Positions 1-6,243 of a stretch of 11,781 nt of DNA are shown in pieces (position 1 is the first letter of the stretch; each line of letters starts with the position of its first letter). A program made the position numbers and the translations under genes. Below the pieces are notes generated by a model that did not search any database, was not told the origin of the DNA, and was given only the letters and a program-made list of their open reading frames with translations. The DNA lies in the NCBI GenBank assembly GCA_902801585.1, contig CADCIU010000065.1, positions 1 through 11,781 of the forward strand, given 5' to 3'. The stretch comes from an uncultured Lachnospiraceae bacterium (GTDB lineage Bacteria; Bacillota_A; Clostridia; Lachnospirales; Lachnospiraceae).

Positions 1-78
1 AAGGACGGTGATACAGGACAATACAGACTGACGTCGAAGATCACGGATTTGGCCGCTGATAGTCAAAAGAACAGATAG
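1..78 (+). CDS. 3' end of an unidentified protein (runs off left edge)
   Basis: A plus-strand frame is open from the first base and ends at a TAG at 76-78, giving 25 residues beginning KDGDTGQYRLTSK and ending DSQKNR. The composition (hydrophilic, alternating polar and hydrophobic residues) is like the C-terminus of a soluble or beta-rich domain. I do not recognise the family. The opposite strand is also open here: an ATG at 84-82 preceded by AAAGGAG on the minus strand gives a hydrophobic 28-codon frame that runs off the left edge. Only one of the two is likely real. I favour the plus frame on composition, and it would converge on the M13 peptidase gene. If the IS-like end at about 178-203 is genuine, this could be the tail of a transposase. 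Confidence 0.35.
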   Translation, partial: KDGDTGQYRLTSKITDLAADSQKNR

Positions 79-126
79 AGTCATGTTTCTCCTTTAAAAC
101 TCGGGCCTTGCGGTCAATGATATGCC

Positions 127-176
127 CCCTTCCTGGCAACAAGCTTTTTGTTATTTCGCTTGTCTACCTGGAAGGG
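127..176. repeat. Imperfect inverted repeat (hairpin)
   Basis: CCCTTCC (127-133) and ACAAGC (139-144) pair with GCTTGT (158-163) and GGAAGGG (170-176), with partial pairing of the bases between and a 13-base A/T-rich loop. Neither strand has a T-run directly after the stem, so it is not a classic intrinsic terminator. It lies next to an IS-like terminal sequence and may be the subterminal hairpin of such an element. Confidence 0.4.
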
Positions 177-251
177 AGCATAATGCGACAGCCCCTTTTG
201 TTATGTTTAATACTTATTTTTAATTCTTCTGTCAGTTCCTGCCGTTCGACA

Positions 252-2435
252 TCACCAGATCGCGACACGGTCTTCGGGAGCAAGATACATATTATCTCCT
301 TCGGTGATGCCGTAGAAATCCAAAAATTCGTCGTACTGCTGAAGAACTCCGTTCACGCGCAGGTAGTTCATGGGGTGCACGTCCGCCAGGCGCGCCATGG
401 CCATTGGGAGGGTATCTAAACATGCATAGCGATCGGCAAAGGCGCGGAAGAATTTGTCATAATCGAAATTCTCTTTCCCGGCTGCAACGCGAAGAATGCA
501 TTTAACTGCCGCCATATCCGCGCAGGCTTCGCCTTTCATGTTGTCGCCGTCAAAATCCTGCCCCTCCCACGGATGCATCGCATTATAGTAAGCGACCAGC
601 TTTTCGTTTTTTTCGAGGAAAGCGGCACGGTCTTCTTCTGTCCACCAATTATTCATATTTCCGTCTTTATCGTACTTTGAGCCTTCTGCGTCGAACGCGT
701 GCGAAATCTCATGCGCGATACCCGTCCCTATTTTCGCATAGAGTTCTTCATCTGACATGCCCGGGTAATAGTTGTCCCCCTGTGCAAATCCGGCATAGAT
801 ATAGATTCCGTTGACAGCAGGTTCATAGCCGCAGTTGACTCCAAACGGTAAGCCATCCCAAACTGTTTTGTCATAAGGTCCGGAAGCGCTCGCGACAGCT
901 TTTTTATGCTCATGTTTTTTGACCGCGCGGTATGCTTCCCATAAGGTGCCGCCCTCTTCTTTTGAGGCAAAGTCCACATCTTCGAAACTGTAAGGTTCCC
1001 AGCTGTCCGGATACAAAACGTTTTTGGATAAAGTATCCAGCTTTGCAAAGGCGCCGGCGCGGGTCTCGTCGGAAATAAAGTCCGCCTCGTCGATGATGCC
1101 GTAATAGGCAGCAACGATCTCGTCAACAAGCTCCGAAATGCGCTCTTTATCCTCGGGATTCGTATAGTTTTCCACATATAGCCGTGCGACAGGCCAGCCG
1201 AGGACTAGGTCTACATCTTCATAGGCTTCGGACTCAGGATAGGTCTCTTTGTCTAATGCGGGAGCGTTATCATCATGATCAATAGCAGCCAGGCACTCGT
1301 CCAGCAGCACATAACTCTCCCAATCCAGGACATCTGCCTTTTCCCGGATTCCCTGCATAATGAGATAGTCCCGCATAAGCGGAAGATTTTCTTCCGTATA
1401 AAGCTCATTCAGTTTTTCAAAATATACCGGATCCTGAATATAATACTTGTCCATCGCGGGATATCCGTCGGCCTTCTCCAAAGTCTCCAACAGAGGTACA
1501 TTTGGAGTGATTGCCTTCAGATCGTCTCGGGTGTAAAGACGATCAATATCATTCGTGAATTCCGAACTGTCGTTTTTCCCTTCATCAGGATCGACAGAAT
1601 TCGTCATCGTCTCCCAAGCAAAACAGTTGTCGATCTTCTGCTTTGCTTCTTCTTCGCTGTATCCGAGCTTTGCCAGCATTTTCTGCAAAAAAGTAGTAAT
1701 TACCTCTTTCTGATATTCCCCTTCAGCTGTCATCACCCGATATTCCGCGCGATCTTTGAGGAAAGCGTATCCGTATCGCAGAGAGAGTATGCTGCTGCCC
1801 GGTTCTTCCGGATCCTGCCTGGCTTCCGGTGTCCAAAAACAGAAGAGACGATCTTCCCCAGGCGTATTGACCAGGTACTCTGTCAAATCCTCGAGACTTT
1901 TAATTCCGTCCACAACATCGACCATTTCTTTTAGTGGAGCGACGCCGACGGCATCCCTGGAGTCCCAGTCAGTAAGGAGGTAATAGTAGTTATAAGCGAG
2001 ACCGGCATCGTGATTTTCCGGTACATGCCCATGGAACATAGCCTTTTTGTCAGCTTCGGCCTGTATCGTTATGTCAACAAGGTCTCCGGCTGAGGCATAC
2101 CCTTCCGGAATCTCAAGGCTGAGAATCCTGTCTTTGTTGGCCCAGAGAGCATAGTTATCCTTCAGGTCCGCAGGCGTGTTAACAGTTACATTGCCGATCA
2201 GATCGATATACATCCACGGAGTACCGGTAGTATAATCGATCTCCTCTGAGGAGTCCTCTGCAGCAAGCTCCGCAGAACTGCCCTTCACAGCAGCCGTCGC
2301 TGAGTCATTTTCCACAGCAGCCGTCTCTGAATTACTTTCTGCGGCATTCTCCTTGGGACTGTTTCCCGCAGCACCGCAAGACACCATAGAGAGACAAAGA
2401 ACACCGGTTGCTAAAATACGTATCGCTTTTTTCAT
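252..2435 (-). CDS. M13 family zinc metallopeptidase lipoprotein (neprilysin/PepO type)
   Basis: A predicted secreted, lipid-anchored zinc endopeptidase of 727 residues that would cleave oligopeptides outside the membrane. The first 20 residues form a lipoprotein signal (KK, hydrophobic core, lipobox MVSC with Cys20). An acidic Ser/Ala/Glu-rich linker follows to about residue 65, then the helical M13 N-terminal lobe and the catalytic lobe. Zinc motif HEISH with the FD extension lies at residues 575-582 (His575, Glu576, His579); the third ligand is Glu636 in GEACAD, with the family's Asp at 640. Arg693 in YLRVNG matches the family's substrate-binding Arg, and the protein ends in the conserved C-terminal Trp. 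The usual N-A-(Y/F)-(Y/F) substrate segment is VNCGY here (533-537). The start is supported by AGGAG shortly upstream of the ATG. It has its own promoter at 2502-2529 and no co-directional neighbour close by. Substrate unknown. Confidence 0.95.
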   Translation of the reverse strand: MKKAIRILATGVLCLSMVSCGAAGNSPKENAAESNSETAAVENDSATAAVKGSSAELAAEDSSEEIDYTTGTPWMYIDLIGNVTVNTPADLKDNYALWANKDRILSLEIPEGYASAGDLVDITIQAEADKKAMFHGHVPENHDAGLAYNYYYLLTDWDSRDAVGVAPLKEMVDVVDGIKSLEDLTEYLVNTPGEDRLFCFWTPEARQDPEEPGSSILSLRYGYAFLKDRAEYRVMTAEGEYQKEVITTFLQKMLAKLGYSEEEAKQKIDNCFAWETMTNSVDPDEGKNDSSEFTNDIDRLYTRDDLKAITPNVPLLETLEKADGYPAMDKYYIQDPVYFEKLNELYTEENLPLMRDYLIMQGIREKADVLDWESYVLLDECLAAIDHDDNAPALDKETYPESEAYEDVDLVLGWPVARLYVENYTNPEDKERISELVDEIVAAYYGIIDEADFISDETRAGAFAKLDTLSKNVLYPDSWEPYSFEDVDFASKEEGGTLWEAYRAVKKHEHKKAVASASGPYDKTVWDGLPFGVNCGYEPAVNGIYIYAGFAQGDNYYPGMSDEELYAKIGTGIAHEISHAFDAEGSKYDKDGNMNNWWTEEDRAAFLEKNEKLVAYYNAMHPWEGQDFDGDNMKGEACADMAAVKCILRVAAGKENFDYDKFFRAFADRYACLDTLPMAMARLADVHPMNYLRVNGVLQQYDEFLDFYGITEGDNMYLAPEDRVAIW

Positions 2436-2501
2436 TTGTTCTCCTTTTTTATCCCTTGGCTGGGAGCAATTTGCACAAGAGATTAAACGTTTTCATACTT
2501 A

Positions 2502-2529
2502 ATTGTACTTGCTGTGAGTAATAAGTCAA
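2502..2529 (-). promoter_or_regulatory. Sigma-A-type promoter for the M13 peptidase gene
   Basis: On the minus strand TTGACT (plus 2524-2529) and TACAAT (plus 2502-2507) are separated by 16 bases. Each hexamer matches the vegetative consensus at five of six positions. This predicts a start near plus 2495 and a leader of about 60 bases before the peptidase ATG. Confidence 0.7.
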
Positions 2530-2566
2530 TCTGAAAAGAAATCAGCGATGCCTGTGACAAAGCCAC

Positions 2567-2603
2567 AAGCGCTCACCGCCGTAACGGCGGTGAGCGCTTT
2601 TTG
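2567..2603. terminator. Very strong intrinsic terminator hairpin
   Basis: Perfect 15-bp stem (2567-2581 with 2585-2599) around a TAA loop, very G+C-rich in its middle. Reading plus, it is followed by TTTTG with T's; reading minus, it is preceded by an A-run and followed by a weaker T-containing stretch. The nearest gene needing an end is the minus-strand AarF remnant that stops at 2640, so bidirectional use or use by that gene is likely. The core resembles the hairpin at 6133-6157. Confidence 0.8.
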
Positions 2604-3199
2604 TTTCATTGATATATCAAAATCTTTTTGTTACTCAGACTATTTATGCTTCTTCATAGCATTGTAAAGCCGCCATGCAAAGAATACACTGACAATGTAT
2701 CCGACGATACCGAGCACCGGGAAAACCGCTGTGACAGATGTCCCCTCACCTGCTGTGAAGGGCACTGTACACAAAAGACAGGATCCTATGAAGAGCGCGA
2801 TGATCATCAGCGCCCGAATCGCGTACCCTGTGAGACGCTCGATGACGGAAAGTGACTTGCTGTCGACACCGACGTCTGTGCGGACCTTGATTTGGCCCTT
2901 CTCCAGCATATCGAAAACCTCAGCGGTCTTTGTGGAGGAATCTATAGAGCTTTTCGCCCATTGGACCAGCACCTTGGCAATCTCCGGGTTCATCTCCTCG
3001 GGATGCTCGAGGTCGATATTAAAGCCGAAGCTGGGGATATTCACCTTGTCGGTGAAGGAATTGAGTATGTTCACTTTGGGACACAGTGTCTTGATGGTTC
3101 CTTCTACCGCAATGATGCCGCGTGAGAGGTTGGTGAGGAAAGATGTTGCTGACCTCCTTTTTAAGTAATCTGTTCTGTGATTGAAAATATAAAGAAAAT

Positions 3200-3225
3200 G
3201 CGCAAAATACGATAACTTTTTGCGC
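3200..3225. repeat. 8-bp perfect inverted repeat
   Basis: GCGCAAAA (3200-3207) and TTTTGCGC (3218-3225) are perfect inverted copies 10 bases apart. TTTGCG at 3219-3224 could instead pair with CGCAAA at 3241-3246, enclosing the PerR-like box, so two exclusive pairings are possible. On the minus strand the first stem is followed by a T-rich stretch. Role unknown. Confidence 0.5.
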
Positions 3226-3240
3226 TCATAATGATTATAA
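3226..3240. promoter_or_regulatory. PerR/Fur-family operator-like box
   Basis: TCATAATGATTATAA matches the Bacillus PerR consensus TTATAATNATTATAA at every defined position except the second, and also resembles the 7-1-7 Fur box. It lies just upstream of the likely -35 of the redox operon. No PerR or Fur gene is in the window, so the regulator is inferred from the site alone. Confidence 0.5.
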
Positions 3241-3265
3241 CGCAAAGTTTCTTCTGAACAAAATA

Positions 3266-3304
3266 TTGATTTACTATCTGAACCAAATTATGTTTAGATA
3301 GTAA
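3266..3304 (+). promoter_or_regulatory. Promoter with overlapping 34-bp dyad operator
   Basis: TTACTATCTGAAC (3271-3283) and GTTTAGATAGTAA (3292-3304) are inverted copies with one mismatch in 13 and an 8-base spacer. The dyad overlaps a plausible promoter, TTGATT (3266-3271), 17 bases, TATGTT (3289-3294), upstream of the C_GCAxxG_C_C gene. A dyad this long over the core promoter is what a dimeric repressor or LysR-type site would look like. Inner T-N11-A spacings fit LysR sites, and a LysR-derived gene lies at the operon's far end. Confidence 0.6.
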
Positions 3305-3344
3305 TACTATTTTGAAGAAATATCAGATGAATAGGGGGAGAGTA

Positions 3345-3749
3345 ATGGGAAAAAATCTGGAAAAAGCAGTCGCACTCCGCAATGATCCGGAAGTGCATTA
3401 TAACTGCGCGCAGGCTGTGGTCTGCGCTTTTGCTCAGGACTGCGGGATTACAGAGGAACAGGCAAAGGCAGTTGGCGCCAATTTCGGCAGCGGTATGAAA
3501 ATGGCAGCCACCTGCGGCGCTGTGACCGGCGGCCTTATGGTCCTGGGGCTCATGGGCGTCGAAGACGGTCCTTCGGTCGCCGGTTTCCAGCGCGCCATCC
3601 GTGATAACCACAGCGGATGTCTGAACTGCGCGGATCTTCTTCGTATGAACAAAGAAAAAGGCGGTGAGAAAAAGCCGCATTGCGACGCAATGGTCTATGA
3701 GTCTGTGGAACTGGTGGAGAAGATCATTGAAAGAGTGAAAGCACGGTAG
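3345..3749 (+). CDS. C_GCAxxG_C_C family redox protein
   Basis: A 134-residue cytoplasmic protein of the C_GCAxxG_C_C family (TIGR01909/PF09719), which is defined by conserved cysteines and is thought to act in electron transfer or thiol redox chemistry; the exact reaction is not known. The family cysteines are visible: Cys21 in YNCAQAV, Cys57 in ATCGAVTGG, Cys92 and Cys95 in GCLNC, and Cys113 in PHC. Cys27 and Cys33 are additional. The start at 3345 is chosen because AGGGGGAG lies four bases upstream; the TTG at 3312 in the same frame has no such site. It is the first gene of a plus-strand operon; the next gene begins 17 bases after its stop. Expression is likely controlled by the dyad and PerR-like box upstream. 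Confidence 0.9.
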   Translation: MGKNLEKAVALRNDPEVHYNCAQAVVCAFAQDCGITEEQAKAVGANFGSGMKMAATCGAVTGGLMVLGLMGVEDGPSVAGFQRAIRDNHSGCLNCADLLRMNKEKGGEKKPHCDAMVYESVELVEKIIERVKAR

Positions 3750-3766
3750 AGCAGGAGGAAATGAAA

Positions 3767-4522
3767 ATGGCTGAAAAGATCGTACAAACCGCTGGAAGAA
3801 ACCAGTTGGGAGAATTCGCACCGATGTTCGCGCATCTGAATGATGATGTGCTCTTCGGAGAAGTATGGAATGAGGAAGCAATCGACGTAAAGACAAAGTG
3901 CATCATCACAGTGGTATCTCTGATGGCCTCAGGAATCACAGATTCCTCCTTAAGCTATCATCTGCAGAATGCGAAGGCGCATGGCGTGACAAAGGAAGAG
4001 ATCGCCGCCATCATTACCCATGCCACCATGTACGTGGGCTGGCCGAAGGGCTGGGCTGTTTTCAGACTGGCAAAGGAAGTCTGGAATGAAGAAGAACCGG
4101 CACTGACGGAGAAGGACAGATACCGGAACTCCATCTTCTTCCCTATTGGTGATCCAAATCCTTATGGACAGTTTTTCGTGGGGCAGAGCTATCTGGCTCC
4201 CGTTTCTGCAGAGCAGGTTCCAATCTTTAACGTGACCTTTGAACCCGGATGCCGCAACAACTGGCACATCCATCATGCGAAGAGCGGCGGCGGACAGATG
4301 TTGATCTGCGTCGGCGGCAGAGGATACTATCAGGAATGGGGTAAGGAACCTGTTGAAATGACGCCCGGCACCGTAATCAACATTCCTGCAAACGTAAAGC
4401 ATTGGCACGGCGCGGCACCGGATTCCTGGTTTTCTCATCTTGCGATCGAAGTGACTGGCGAAGAAGCCGGCACAGAATGGCTGGAAGCTGTTGCGGATGA
4501 AGACTACAATGCTCTGAAATAG
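3767..4522 (+). CDS. Carboxymuconolactone decarboxylase-like/cupin two-domain protein
   Basis: A 251-residue fusion of an AhpD/CMD-like helical domain (about 15-105) and a C-terminal cupin (about 145-228). The CMD part has the typical tail HGVTKEEIAAIITHATMYVGWP with His65 upstream, but lacks the CxxC peroxidatic pair of AhpD, so peroxidase activity should not be assumed. The cupin metal site is seen in WHIHHA (His167, His169), Gln177 in place of the usual Glu, and His214 in KHWHG. Family members are generic oxidoreductase or lyase-like proteins whose substrates are mostly unknown. AGGAGG sits 8 bases before the ATG at 3767; an ATG at 3761 in the same frame is only 2 bases from it and less likely. 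It is cotranscribed with the genes either side. Confidence 0.9.
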   Translation: MAEKIVQTAGRNQLGEFAPMFAHLNDDVLFGEVWNEEAIDVKTKCIITVVSLMASGITDSSLSYHLQNAKAHGVTKEEIAAIITHATMYVGWPKGWAVFRLAKEVWNEEEPALTEKDRYRNSIFFPIGDPNPYGQFFVGQSYLAPVSAEQVPIFNVTFEPGCRNNWHIHHAKSGGGQMLICVGGRGYYQEWGKEPVEMTPGTVINIPANVKHWHGAAPDSWFSHLAIEVTGEEAGTEWLEAVADEDYNALK

Positions 4523-4528
4523 GTTTAG

Positions 4529-4642
4529 CAGAGCCTCACAGCCATTGCCAAGCTGGCTGCGGATACAGTGATGGGCGTAGGATTACCGGTACAGTACTCA
4601 GGAAATCCTGCGCTCTCAGGCGATGTAAACAGCCCTGCTTGA
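4529..4642 (+). other. Protein-like open stretch between redox genes (possible gene remnant)
   Basis: Between the cupin and flavodoxin genes one frame is open for about 37 codons from just after a TAG to a TGA near 4642. It reads as a protein-like sequence (QSLTAIAKLAAD, then VMGVGLPVQYSGN). It has no start with a ribosome site. It may be the end of a lost gene or chance; I do not recognise it. Confidence 0.2.
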
Positions 4643-4676
4643 TATGAACAGCATCAAGGGAAATCAGGAGGTCACG

Positions 4677-5210
4677 ATGAAGATCGTAGTACTTATGGGA
4701 AGCCCGAACCGAAATGGTTCAACGGATATTCTGGTTCAAAACTTTCAAAAAGGAGCAGAAGAGTCAGGACATGCAGTGGAGGTTATCGATGTCTGCCATG
4801 CGGATATCCACCCCTGTCTCGGCTGTGTGAAATGCGGCTACGAAGGTCCTTGTGTTCAGAAAGATGATGTAGAGCTGATCCGAAAGAAACTGCTTGCTTC
4901 AGATATGGTCGTCTTTGCCACACCCTTATATTATTATGGCATGAGTGCGCAGCTGAAAACTGTAGTGGACCGCTTCTGTGCCTACAACAGCAGCTTGAAC
5001 AGACGGCACCTGAAATCCGCTCTGCTGACAGTAGCATGGAACGCGGATGACTGGACTTTTGATGCGCTTGAAGCGCATTATAAGACGCTTGTCCGCTACA
5101 TTAACTTCAAAGATTGCGGCATGGTACTTGGGCTTGGATGCGGCACTCCCGGAATGACGAGACGCAGCAGATATCCGCAGGAAGCATATCAGCTGGGAAG
5201 GAGCTTATAG
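4677..5210 (+). CDS. Flavodoxin family protein / NAD(P)H-dependent FMN reductase
   Basis: A 177-residue cytoplasmic flavoprotein of the NADPH-dependent FMN reductase/iron-sulfur flavoprotein group. It starts with a beta strand and FMN phosphate loop (IVVLMGSPNRNGST, about residues 3-16). Next comes a Cys cluster CLGC-VKC-GYEGPC (Cys47, Cys50, Cys53, Cys59), then TPLYYYGMSAQLK (from residue 82), which contacts the flavin in relatives. The C-terminus GCGTPGMTRR...YQLGRSL is typical of complete members. The Cys cluster may hold an Fe-S centre or act as redox thiols; this is inference. The start at 4677 has AGGAGG five bases upstream; an in-frame ATG at 4644 lacks one. It likely supplies reducing equivalents in the same pathway as the two preceding genes. 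Confidence 0.92.
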   Translation: MKIVVLMGSPNRNGSTDILVQNFQKGAEESGHAVEVIDVCHADIHPCLGCVKCGYEGPCVQKDDVELIRKKLLASDMVVFATPLYYYGMSAQLKTVVDRFCAYNSSLNRRHLKSALLTVAWNADDWTFDALEAHYKTLVRYINFKDCGMVLGLGCGTPGMTRRSRYPQEAYQLGRSL

Positions 5211-5361
5211 ATCATGAAGCGAGTTGTACTCCTGCAGGCCAGCCCCATTTCCCCTGCACCCCAAGCTGTCTAACGTCACGCAAGGCACATCAGTGTAAAA
5301 GAATCGGAACAGAATAAGCGGAGAGTCGGGTATATTCGTACAGAAAAAGGAGGAGAAGAAG

Positions 5362-6051
5362 ATGATCCATATCGGCACGACGGAAGGGCGTTTCCGCATG
5401 ATCATGCCGGATCTGATCGCTGAAATGGGCAGGATTCATCCGGAGGAAGTGGTCGACGGCAGAATGGCGGATGCGGTGACGCTGAGGGAGCAGTTGATGA
5501 AGGGCGTACTGGATCTGGCTTTCAGCGGACTCACTCCCAAGACGCCGGAAGTGATCAAACGGGAGCTGATCCTCGATGAGAAGCTTTATTATGTCATCAG
5601 CGAGGATCTGCTGCAAAGGTATGCGCCTGTATATTTGGAGAAGGATCAGCAAGAAGGCAGGGAAGCAGACCTCCGGGATCTGGTCTCTGTACCTGTTATG
5701 CGTTCTCTGCCGCATCTTCACTGTATGCAGATTTTGGACGAGGTGCTGGAAGAGCAAAAGATCTGCCTCAACTGCATTCATGTCTCAGCACATTATGATC
5801 TGCATCAGCAGCTTGCTGTACGGGATTACGCGGCCTGCTTCTGCCTTGGCATGTATCTGCCTCATCTGTACAGACTGAATATGGAGACCGATAACAAGCT
5901 TCACGTCTTCCGGATCCATGGACTTCAAAAGACTAATCCTGTGTACCTTCTCAGAAATCGGGACAGGGAACCGAGTCCTGCCTGCAAAGATTTCGTCCGA
6001 CTGCTGAAAGAAACCTGTCAGGAGATAGAAAAAATGCAGGACAGGATCTGA
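5362..6051 (+). pseudogene. LysR-type regulator lacking its DNA-binding domain
   Basis: The 229-residue frame is the effector-binding domain of a LysR-type transcriptional regulator. It opens with IHIGTTEGRFRMIMPDLI, carries LREQLMKGVLDLAFSGLTP in the first subdomain, and runs to a normal C-terminus. Full LysR proteins are about 300 residues; the roughly 90-residue winged helix-turn-helix is absent. The frame continues upstream through a linker-like FVQKKEEKK to an in-frame TAA at 5296-5298, so the 5' part was lost or scrambled. AAAGGAGG lies 8 bases before the ATG at 5362, but it is also the coding stretch for that Lys/Glu linker, so it may be accidental. It could be a dead gene or an effector-only protein. 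It follows the flavodoxin gene by 151 bases and a terminator comes after it. Confidence 0.75.
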
Positions 6052-6132
6052 TTTTTGCAATCAAAGAGACGAGATGGACCAAGTACGAATGTGAGATGGA
6101 AACTGTTCAGAGTTGTGTGAACAGGAATTTAC

Positions 6133-6165
6133 GCTCATTGCCATAATGGCGGTGGGCTTTATTGG
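6133..6165 (+). terminator. Intrinsic terminator after the redox/LysR operon
   Basis: Stem GCTCATTGCCA (6133-6143) with TGGCGGTGGGC (6147-6157), all pairs being Watson-Crick or G-U, around a TAA loop and followed by TTTATT. It matches the 2571-2595 hairpin core at 20 of 25 positions. Confidence 0.75.
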
Positions 6166-6171
6166 GGTTTA

Positions 6172-6180
6172 TGATATAAT
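6172..6180 (+). promoter_or_regulatory. Extended -10 promoter for the TlpA lipoprotein gene
   Basis: TGATATAAT is a perfect TATAAT with an extended TG motif one base upstream. No good -35 is seen at the right distance, because that position is occupied by the preceding terminator; extended -10 promoters tolerate this. It implies a leader of about 57 bases. Confidence 0.6.
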
Positions 6181-6243
6181 GGAGCGGGTGATTGGTAAAG
6201 TTCAGGTACAAACCAAGAGTGTTTTTAAGAAAGGACAAGCATA

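Larger units (their letters stand above)
2640..3245 (-). pseudogene. AarF/UbiB (ABC1) kinase-like protein, C-terminal remnant
   Basis: The open frame is 201 codons, but only about the last 170 residues (upstream limit near 3155) look like a known family: the C-terminal part of AarF/UbiB/ABC1 atypical kinases. Recognisable parts are SRGIIAVEG, the EKGQIKVRTDVG segment, and two closing membrane helices (ALMIIALFIGS and VLGIVGYIVSVFF). Full-length members are over 500 residues with an N-terminal kinase domain; none of that domain is here, and upstream DNA belongs to the divergent redox operon. The only far-upstream start is a TTG at 3245 with a poor ribosome site. An AAGGAGG near 3160 has no start codon at the right distance. 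I read this as a 5'-truncated gene left by a deletion or rearrangement. A short expressed membrane protein cannot be excluded. Confidence 0.7.

Noticed and set aside
1..84. Minus-strand start (ATG at 84-82) with AAAGGAG running off the left edge
   Set aside because: Ribosome site is good, but the frame is short, hydrophobic and antisense to a more protein-like plus frame. Undecidable without more sequence, so it is mentioned only as the alternative.
108..419. Plus-strand 103-codon frame over the end of the M13 gene
   Set aside because: It overlaps the strongly supported peptidase on the other strand, has no ribosome site and no recognisable family.
1275..1934. 219-codon plus-strand frame inside the M13 gene
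   Set aside because: Antisense shadow of a gene with intact catalytic motifs; no family features.
3155..3166. AAGGAGG on the minus strand as the start signal of the AarF remnant
   Set aside because: No ATG, GTG or TTG lies at a usable distance in any frame.
3767..4522. AhpD-like alkylhydroperoxidase function for the CMD domain
   Set aside because: The CxxC pair needed for that peroxidase activity is absent from the domain.
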